Assembly (NCBI GenBank): GCA_002529645.1
Contig: NAEP01000034.1
Coordinates: 17,445-81,444 of the forward strand
DNA: 64,000 bases
Direction of reading: 5' to 3'
Source: Candidatus Lumbricidiphila eiseniae
GTDB taxonomy: Bacteria; Actinomycetota; Actinomycetes; Actinomycetales; Microbacteriaceae
The translations under genes were made by a program, and so were the position numbers. Below are positions 52,519 through 64,000 of this stretch, in pieces; within the stretch, counting starts at the first letter, position 1; each line of letters begins with the position of its first letter. Under the pieces are notes generated by a model. It was not told where the DNA came from, ran no database searches, and saw nothing but the letters and a program-made list of their open reading frames with translations.

Positions 52519-53937
52519 ATGACCGAGCAACCCATATCCGAAACCTGGGGTGTCATCCTTGACCTTCTTCGTGACGATCCGGAAGTGACCCCGATGCTGC
52601 AGGGGTTCCTCAGCCTGGTCGAACCCAAAGGTATTGCGGCGGCGACACTGTACCTAGAGGTTCCCAATGACTTCACCGCCTCGATCCTCAACCAGCGAAT
52701 GCGAATTCCGTTGCTCCGGGCAATGGATTCACTCACTGGTTCTGCCACGGCAACGTCTTTCTATGTCGTCGTAAACCCTGAACTAGAACCCAACGACGGC
52801 GACGTTCTTCCTCCCTTCACCGAAGTTTTCTCCGAACCCAGTGAAACGCACATTACGGCACCACCAATCTTCGACGCTGCTGTTCCAAAAGATCCACACC
52901 AAACCCGCCTCAATCCGAAGTATGCATTTGAAAGTTTTGTTATCGGTCAGTCCAATCGGTTTGCGCATGCAGCAGCCGTGGCCGTGGCCGAAGCTCCCGC
53001 AAAGGCGTACAACCCGCTTTTCATCTACGGAGACTCCGGCCTGGGCAAGACCCACCTCCTGCACGCAATAGGTCACTACGCAATGAACCTGTATGCGGGA
53101 ATCCGAGTTCGGTACGTATCGTCCGAGGAATTCACCAACGATTTTATCAACTCCATCGCTAACAATCGCGGATCAATGTTTCAGCAGCAGTATCGGAACA
53201 TCGACATCCTACTCATTGACGACATCCAATTCCTGCAGGGTAAAGCAGAGACTCAGGAAGCCTTCTTTCACACGTTCAACACTCTGCACGACCACAACAA
53301 ACAGGTCGTTATTACATCGGATTTACCACCGAAACATCTGACTGGATTCGAAGACCGAATGCGTAGTCGCTTCGAGTGGGGCCTTATCACCGATGTCCAA
53401 GCTCCCGACTTGGAGACACGCATCGCGATTCTTCGGAAGAAGGCTCAATCGGAACGATTGCAGGTACCCGACGAGATCCTGGAGTACATGGCCTCGAAGG
53501 TTTCGTCCAACATCCGCGAGCTTGAGGGAACACTCATCCGGGTCACCGCGTTCGCAAGTCTCAACCGCACATCGGTTGATATGCCCCTCGTTCAGACGGT
53601 CTTGAAAGACCTCATCTCTGATGACGCAGACAACATCGTCAGTCCAACAGCGATCATCACGGCCACAGCCGACTACTTCAAGCTCACGGTTGACGATCTC
53701 TACGGTTCAAGCCGCTCGCAGGCCGTAGCGACGTCTCGGCAAATCGCGATGTACCTCTGTCGAGAACTGACGAATCTCTCGCTGCCGAAGATCGGACAAC
53801 TGTTCGGAAACCGGGACCACACAACCGTTATGTACGCAAACAAGAAGATCTCCGACCTCATGAAGGAGCGTCGCTCTATCTACAACCAGGTCACCGAGCT
53901 CACCGCCAGGATCAAGCAGACAAACCGCTTCAAATAG
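52519..53937 (+). CDS. dnaA: Chromosomal replication initiator DnaA
   Basis: 472 residues. Domain I at the N-terminus, a short linker, then AAA+ domain III (NPLFIYGDSGLGKTHLLHAIG, ILLIDDIQFLQGK) and domain IV with the box-binding helix IGQLFGNRDHTTVMYA. ATG at 52519 (MTEQPISETWGVIL) starts domain I; the frame is open further upstream without homology. Confidence 0.97.
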   Translation: MTEQPISETWGVILDLLRDDPEVTPMLQGFLSLVEPKGIAAATLYLEVPNDFTASILNQRMRIPLLRAMDSLTGSATATSFYVVVNPELEPNDGDVLPPFTEVFSEPSETHITAPPIFDAAVPKDPHQTRLNPKYAFESFVIGQSNRFAHAAAVAVAEAPAKAYNPLFIYGDSGLGKTHLLHAIGHYAMNLYAGIRVRYVSSEEFTNDFINSIANNRGSMFQQQYRNIDILLIDDIQFLQGKAETQEAFFHTFNTLHDHNKQVVITSDLPPKHLTGFEDRMRSRFEWGLITDVQAPDLETRIAILRKKAQSERLQVPDEILEYMASKVSSNIRELEGTLIRVTAFASLNRTSVDMPLVQTVLKDLISDDADNIVSPTAIITATADYFKLTVDDLYGSSRSQAVATSRQIAMYLCRELTNLSLPKIGQLFGNRDHTTVMYANKKISDLMKERRSIYNQVTELTARIKQTNRFK

Positions 53938-54320
53938 CTATTTTTGGGTATTTAGTACCTAAAATGAATCATTCGCGCACTAACGTGAAGATGATTCACA
54001 CATGTGGATAACTTGTGGATGACGCGTCTGTAACCTGCGGAATCCTGTCAGTACACCCGCCCATCCTGTGTAAGGACGAGCTCACAGGGACCGTCCCAAC
54101 CACCGAACCGAGCCACTTCTACACACTCTCTCCACAGGCCAACCGGCCTCGAACCGGCGCTGTACCAGAAGTGTTCGGTCGGAGTCCACAGTTTCCACAG
54201 CGGTTAAGATCATTAACCTATCCAGATCTATCCACAGCTCAATAACCTTACGGCTGACGTCCCCGCCGTCGCATCCCGACTAGCATGGAACCACCACCCG
54301 AAACCCACGACGGGAGAGTT
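53938..54320. other. oriC: Probable origin of replication (oriC) between dnaA and dnaN
   Basis: No gene. An AT-rich stretch (53938-53995) is followed by DnaA boxes: TGTGGATAA (54003-54011, complement of the perfect TTATCCACA), TGTGGATGA (54014-54022), further TCCACAG sites near 54130, 54185 and 54195, and TATCCACAG (54229-54237). Position and content match actinobacterial oriC. Confidence 0.85.
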
Positions 54321-55463
54321 GTGAAGTTCCACGCACATCGCGATGTGTTCAGCGAGGCTGTTTCGTTTGCCGTCAAGTTGCTTCCATCGCGAACCACGCT
54401 ACCGATTCTGTCCGGTGTCCTCATTGAGGCTCAGACAGGACACCTGACGCTGTCGTCCTTTGACTACGAAGTCTCCTCACAGACGAAGATCTCCGCCGAG
54501 GTTGAGGAGGAGGGCAGCATTCTCGTGTCTGGTCGCCTCTTGGCAGAGATCGCTGGTCGCCTCCCGAATGCACCCGTTCACGTGTCAACCGATGCAAACC
54601 GGATCATGGTCAACTGCGGTTCTGCAACCTTCACTCTCCTGTCCATGCCGGTTGAGGAATACCCCGCTATTCCCGCAGTTGGTGAGCCAACCGGGGTGGT
54701 TCCGGCGGAGGAGTTTGCAACCGCAGTGTCACAGGTGGCCACCGCAGCATCGCGCGATGACGTCACCCCCGTTATTACCGGAGTGCAACTCGAAGTCACC
54801 GGACACACGGCAAGTCTCGTTGCGACCGATCGTTACCGTGTCGCAATCCGGGAGATGACATGGGAAAGCACCGACCCGGCCACGAACATCACGGCGTTGG
54901 TGCCGGCTCGCACCCTGCAAGAAATCGGTAAGACCTTCGGTCATTCCGGAACAATTCAAATTTCGGTTACCAACCGTGACGACCGAGAGAGCATCGCGTT
55001 TAGTGCTGAAAAAAAGACGGTCACCTCGTTGTTGATCAAGGGTAACTTTCCACCGGTGCGACGACTCTTTCCTGATTCTGTCACAAACTATGCGGTACTC
55101 AACACGGCGGAGCTCGTTGAAGCAACTCGACGGGTGTCCCTGGTGCTTGACCGGGAAGCTGCTCTTCGCTATAGCTTCACGCAAGACGGGCTCACCCTGG
55201 AGGCGGCCGGAGGCGACCAGGCGCAGGCATCCGAGTCGGTTGATTCCATTCTCACCGGCCAAGAAACCGTAGTCTCGCTGAAACCACAATATTTACTCGA
55301 CGGCTTGACCGGCGTGAATTCTGAATTCGTACGAATTTCGTTTACAACCACGGACAACCCCAACAAGCCTGGACCAGTGCTCATTACCAGCCAAACTTCC
55401 CGTGACCAGGCTGGCACTGACAGTTACCGATACCTGCTACAACCAAACCTTCTCCTCCGCTGA
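54321..55463 (+). CDS. dnaN: DNA polymerase III beta sliding clamp
   Basis: 380 residues, three clamp domains, ending in the usual YRYLLQPNLLLR-type C-terminus. GTG start at 54321 (VKFHAHRDVFSEAVSF) with GGGAGAG upstream; the ATG at 54285 adds unconserved residues. It tethers DNA polymerases to DNA. Confidence 0.96.
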   Translation: MKFHAHRDVFSEAVSFAVKLLPSRTTLPILSGVLIEAQTGHLTLSSFDYEVSSQTKISAEVEEEGSILVSGRLLAEIAGRLPNAPVHVSTDANRIMVNCGSATFTLLSMPVEEYPAIPAVGEPTGVVPAEEFATAVSQVATAASRDDVTPVITGVQLEVTGHTASLVATDRYRVAIREMTWESTDPATNITALVPARTLQEIGKTFGHSGTIQISVTNRDDRESIAFSAEKKTVTSLLIKGNFPPVRRLFPDSVTNYAVLNTAELVEATRRVSLVLDREAALRYSFTQDGLTLEAAGGDQAQASESVDSILTGQETVVSLKPQYLLDGLTGVNSEFVRISFTTTDNPNKPGPVLITSQTSRDQAGTDSYRYLLQPNLLLR

Positions 55464-55484
55464 CCTTTTGAGATGGAATAGTCG

Positions 55485-56646
55485 GTGCACATCTCGCGCC
55501 TTGAGTTGTTGAACTTCCGTAACTACGAGCGTGCCCAGCTTGACCTGAATACCGGGATCACCATCTTTGTGGGTGCCAACGGCCAAGGAAAGACCAATCT
55601 GATCGAGGCAATTGGATACCTCGCGACTGTTTCATCCCACCGCGTTTCAACGGATCAACCGCTTGTTTTGGTGGGCGCTGAGTTTGCGATCGTCCGTGCG
55701 CGCCTATCTCATGCTGATCGTGACGTTTTAGTCGAGCTACAAATCAACAAGAACGGTGCAAACCGAGCTCAACTCAATGGAAACAAAACAAAGATACACG
55801 AACTTCCGCGCTACGCGAAAAGCGTCCTCTTCTCTCCCGAAGACCTTGCAATAGTTCGCGGTGAACCCTCTGTGCGGCGGCGGGTTCTCGACGAACTCCT
55901 CGTCCAGAGATCTCCCCGGTTGCTCGGAGTTCTTGCCGACTACGAGAAGGTTGTTCGACAACGAAATTCCCTTCTGAAATCGTCGCGGGCGCACGGGACA
56001 TCCGCTCATCTTTCTGCCGACCTAGATTTTTGGGACGAACACCTGGTCGCCTTCGGGTCAGACATTATCGACAGTCGGTTGGCTCTCATTGAGGATCTGC
56101 GTGACCCTATTTCCTCCGCCTACCGTGAGCTTGTTGGAACCAATCACGGCGCAACTCTGCGAGCGGTGCTCTCAATAGACGGGAACGGAAATACAGATGT
56201 GGCCCAACGGGTTGCTGCCATCACTCCGGAAACCGATTCGGTGCTTTCCACCGCGGACAGATTCAGAAACGCTCTGGTCCGTACTCAAAGTCAGGAACGC
56301 GACCGAGCACTCACTCTGGTAGGACCGCATCGCGACGAGGTGTATTTCGAACTCAACGGATTGCCGACCAGGGGATACGCTAGCCATGGTGAATCGTGGT
56401 CGTTCGCGCTGAGCATTCGACTTGCCTCCGCAGAGCTTCTTCGAACCCACTCTCAGAGCGGCGATCCGGTGCTGATCCTCGACGACGTTTTTGCTGAACT
56501 TGATCGCAGTCGCCGAGAGCGGCTTGCAGAACTTATCAGCGGTTTCGAACAAGTGCTCGTAACCGCCGCAGTGTTGGAGGATGTGCCTCCCACCGTGCCA
56601 CGTCATCTTGTGCATATTGAAGCCGGAAGTCTGGTTGGTGGTCAGG

Positions 56647-56654
<8 letters not shown>
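55485..56654 (+). CDS. recF: DNA replication and repair protein RecF
   Basis: 389 residues. Walker A GANGQGKTNLIEAIGYL, signature and Walker B DPVLILDDVFAELDRSRRERL. It loads RecA at gaps. GTG start at 55485. Overlaps the next gene by 8 bases. Confidence 0.95.
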
Positions 56655-61926
<5,272 letters not shown>

Positions 61927-61932
61927 CCGCAT

Positions 61933-62340
61933 ATGACGAATGTTGCGGATCGATTGGCGAGCACAACCGCCCGGAAGGCTCCGGCCAAGCAGGTGCGTCT
62001 TCGACTTGTGTACGTTGACTTTTGGTCAACTGTGAAGCTTTCATTTCTTGTCGCGACGTGCCTCGCGGTCGCGGGTGTCGTCGCGATGTTTCTTGTCTGG
62101 ACTGTGCTCAATTCCACCGGCGCTTTCACACAGATCGGCAATCTTGTGTCGGAGGTTGCGGGGTCAGCCAGCGCCTTCAGCTCGGTTGTTTCCCTCACCA
62201 ATGTGATGGGGTTCGCAATCGTGGTGGCGCTGCTCAATCTTGTTGTGACCACGGCGATGGGTGCGGTGGTGGCGCTGCTTTACAATCTCAGCGTCAAGAT
62301 CACCGGCGGTCTGCTCATCGGCTTCACGAACAGCACGTAG
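61933..62340 (+). CDS. DUF3566 domain-containing membrane protein
   Basis: 135 residues: basic N-terminus, then two long hydrophobic regions (FLVATCLAVAGVVAMFLVW and a C-terminal FAIVVALLNLVVTTAMGAVV) matching DUF3566, an actinobacterial family always found after gyrA. In mycobacteria the homologue (CwsA-region neighbour) is linked to cell-wall processes; role here unknown. ATG 7 bp after the gyrA stop. Confidence 0.9.
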   Translation: MTNVADRLASTTARKAPAKQVRLRLVYVDFWSTVKLSFLVATCLAVAGVVAMFLVWTVLNSTGAFTQIGNLVSEVAGSASAFSSVVSLTNVMGFAIVVALLNLVVTTAMGAVVALLYNLSVKITGGLLIGFTNST

Positions 62341-62389
62341 ATTCGGTGAAACTCGACCGGTCGGGTAGTCTTTCCTTCGGTCGACATGG

Positions 62390-62463
62390 GGGGCTATAGC
62401 TCAGACGGTTAGAGCGCTTCGCTGATAACGAAGAGGTCCCAGGTTCGAGTCCTGGTAGCCCCA
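62390..62463 (+). tRNA. tRNA-Ile (anticodon GAT)
   Basis: 74 nt cloverleaf: acceptor GGGGCTA/TAGCCCC, D-arm AGCTCAGACGGTTAGAGC, anticodon GAT in CTGATAAC, T-arm GGTTCGAGTCC. The 3' CCA is not encoded. Usual position after gyrA-DUF3566. Confidence 0.97.
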
Positions 62464-62493
62464 CCCCGACATTCCACACCGTAGAATGTCTTG

Positions 62494-62566
62494 GGGGCCT
62501 TAGCTCAGTTGGTAGAGCGCCTGCTTTGCAAGCAGGATGTCAGGAGTTCGAGTCTCCTAGGCTCCA
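62494..62566 (+). tRNA. tRNA-Ala (anticodon TGC)
   Basis: 73 nt: acceptor GGGGCCT/AGGCTCC (one G-T pair), D-arm AGCTCAGTTGGTAGAGC, anticodon TGC in TTTGCAAG, T-arm AGTTCGAGTCT. CCA not encoded. Recombinase remnants begin directly after it. Confidence 0.97.
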
Positions 62567-62579
62567 CACTTTGTGCAAG

Positions 62580-63052
62580 GCTGTCACTTCCGGCGTGATC
62601 GCGAGTGGTGGCCTTGCTTTTCTTCCCTTTCTGGGGCTGTGCCCAGGGGTCGGTCGGTGTTTTGCCGAGTAGTACGCTGAACGGTTGGGCGAGGGCTGTT
62701 TGGTTCTGGTCGTGGATCGCGATGTCCTCGGCGCGATTGCGGGTGAGCTGGTTGATCTTGTGGACGATGCAGTAGGCGACTTTGTGGGTCTTGATGTGGT
62801 CGATCATCTCCATCAGCGCGGGGTGGTCGGTCTTCCGTGCGGATTCCCCGGTATCGACGAACTCTTTGGGGGGATCGTCGCGCCGAGCGCTTCGGCTTTG
62901 CGATGATTCGCTTCGCGCTGCGTGGGGATCGAGAACCCTTCGTCTTGCCTGCCCTTCTCGGCCTGTTCCCTGGTGGACACGCGCAGGTAGGTGACCGCTG
63001 GGGCGGCGGTGTCGGGGCGTCCCGCGACCTCCGTTGAGGGTGCGTACGTCAT
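62580..63052 (-). pseudogene. Frameshifted serine recombinase next to tRNA-Ala
   Basis: From 63052 the frame reads TYLRVSTREQAEKGRQDEG (catalytic Ser in VSTREQ). After a shift near 62870 it continues PKEFVDTGESARKTDHPALM, KVAYCIVHKINQLTRN and the start of the next region. The large-serine-recombinase C-terminal part is missing; the frame instead runs on through the tRNA-Ala gene. It is therefore a truncated, broken recombinase. Confidence 0.75.
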
Positions 63053-63513
63053 TGCGGTACCGTCCTCGTGTTGGTTCCCGCGGGGTGGGATCGTTGGGTG
63101 CTGTTGAATTCGGCGATGGTGCGGAGGATGTCGTGGAGTAGCGTCGTGCTGGGTGCCTCGGGCCGCGTCGTGGCGACGCGGTGTTCCGTGTGCACGAAGA
63201 CCATATCGGTGATTCCGTGGACATGGAACCGTTCGAGGATGGTGTCGTGGGTGAGGGCGGAACGTGCCAGCCGGCTGATGTCGGTGACCAGGCAGGTGTG
63301 TACGTCGTGTTCCTGGGCGAACCTCATCAGCGCGGACGGCCTGGCGCGGGGGAGCTGCAGACCGGACACGCCTCGGTCCTGGAAAAAGCGGATGGGGTCA
63401 AAGCCGTGTGCTCGGACGCGTATGTGGTCACGTCTTCTTGGGGTTGGTGGTCGTCGGAGGGGGTAGCGGGGTCTGCGCTGCGGGCGTAGCCGACAGCGGT
63501 ACGCGGGCGTGCG
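63049..63513 (-). pseudogene. Second frameshifted serine recombinase
   Basis: N-terminal piece TAVGYARSADPATPSDDH (near 63490) is out of frame with the main body. The body contains HGFDPIRFFQDRGVSGLQ, ALMRFAQEHDVHTCLVTDIS, RLARSALTHDTIL and TIAEFNSTQ. A shift near 63410 separates them. Its end overlaps the next recombinase start (ATGA), so the two were once a coupled pair. Confidence 0.7.
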
Positions 63514-63539
63514 GAGGGGATGTGCAGGGGTTGGGTTTC

Positions 63540-63700
63540 TGTGGGTGTGCATGGTGGTCGTGTGTCGTTGGGTTGGGCGGGTTCAGATCGAGAAGGGGGT
63601 GGATGTCGGGTGACCTGTTTGGCGGGTCGTTGCGGTGTTGGGTTGGTCTGTGTCCACGGTGTCGCGGGAGATAGGTCTGGGGTAGGTGGGTGCTGCTGAA
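63540..63700 (+). mobile_element. IS30-family transposase N-terminal fragment
   Basis: One frame reads RVQIEKGVDVG, a stop, then WRVVAVLGWSVSTVSREI, the IS30 helix-turn-helix. It is homologous to 17420-17570. No transposase remainder follows. Confidence 0.65.
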
Positions 63701-63710
63701 CCAGAATGAG

Positions 63711-63830
63711 TCATGCTCGCCTGTTCTGGGATGTTTGGTTGCGTATCTGGTCCGGTGACGACAGCGCGGTGCCGGGCGGGACGGGCAGAGCACCGATGTC
63801 GTAAGCGAGCATCCAACTTGCACCGGTCAT
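63711..63830 (-). repeat. Dispersed segment shared with 31475-31560
   Basis: The complement of this stretch resembles 31440-31560 (for example gtcaccggaccagatacg). The rest, 63831-64000, has no gene I can support. Confidence 0.6.
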
Positions 63831-64000
63831 GTGTGTTTGTGCAGGATCGGATGGTGGGGGTGGGTGATAGACAGGCTCTGGGTGGGGTGGACACCCCGGA
63901 TGATTCGGGGGCAGGTCTCGGGAGCTTGTCAAGTTGTGTGTGTAAGCGGGTGGCGTCTCGGGGGTTAGAGGTAGCGGTTGATGCGTTCGGGTGTTCACGC

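Overview
The window is the replication-origin region of a high-GC Gram-positive actinobacterium, most likely a member of the Microbacteriaceae. The evidence is gene order and family type rather than any marker gene: rpmH-rnpA-yidD-yidC-jag-rsmG-parA-parB lies on one side and dnaA-dnaN-recF-DUF721-gyrB-gyrA-DUF3566-tRNA-Ile-tRNA-Ala on the other. Actinobacterial families (DUF6049, DUF3566, DtxR-type and Zur-type operators, leaderless-looking promoters) are also present. The GC content looks moderate for the group.

Layout. 1-2.5 kb: a siderophore uptake operon (siderophore-interacting protein and two FecCD permeases, the second cut by the window edge) behind a DtxR-like box. 2.6-5.8 kb: a surface protein, a decayed IS481-type transposase, a CPBP protease with a small partner, and a decayed RelE-like toxin. 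5.8-11.1 kb: a zinc-homeostasis locus with zinc-independent S14, L33 and L28, Zur, a Znu-type ABC transporter with a histidine-rich binding lipoprotein, and a Zur-like box. 11.1-15.9 kb: a branched-chain 2-oxo acid dehydrogenase operon (E1 alpha, E1 beta, E2) and an aromatic/histidinol-phosphate aminotransferase. 16-20.7 kb: an AAA/DUF4143 ATPase behind four 22-bp iterons, an IS30 scrap, a low-Mr phosphatase, purB and two membrane proteins. 20.8-25.9 kb: a probable leaderless bacteriocin cluster. 26.3-30 kb: rpsF-ssb-rpsR-rplI and dnaB. 30-47 kb: housekeeping genes (GDPD, a winged-helix regulator, upp, tadA, a CDF exporter, proC, pcnA, DUF6049, murJ, trxB, trxA, an aminotransferase, ddl). 46.3-62.6 kb: the origin region. 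62.6-64 kb: decayed serine recombinases and IS30 scraps next to tRNA-Ala.

Two things stand out. (1) At 20.8-25.9 kb a 62-residue cationic, Trp-rich peptide resembling the lacticin Q/aureocin A53 leaderless bacteriocins is followed by two bacterial-PH-domain membrane proteins and an ABC exporter. It is preceded by an atypical LuxR-family response regulator and a small overlapping Cys-containing ORF. (2) At eight loci between 13.5 and 49 kb, a 28-29 bp direct repeat flanks a unique 32-34 bp insert, so the period is 60-62 bp. The repeat sequence differs at each locus, and one insert is the 5' half of a tRNA. These are the dimensions of a type I-E CRISPR repeat plus spacer. Unrelated repeats at each locus are what ectopic spacer integration by Cas1-Cas2 would leave. 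No cas gene is in the window, so this remains an inference.

All annotations come from reading the sequence and from family knowledge; no database search was run.
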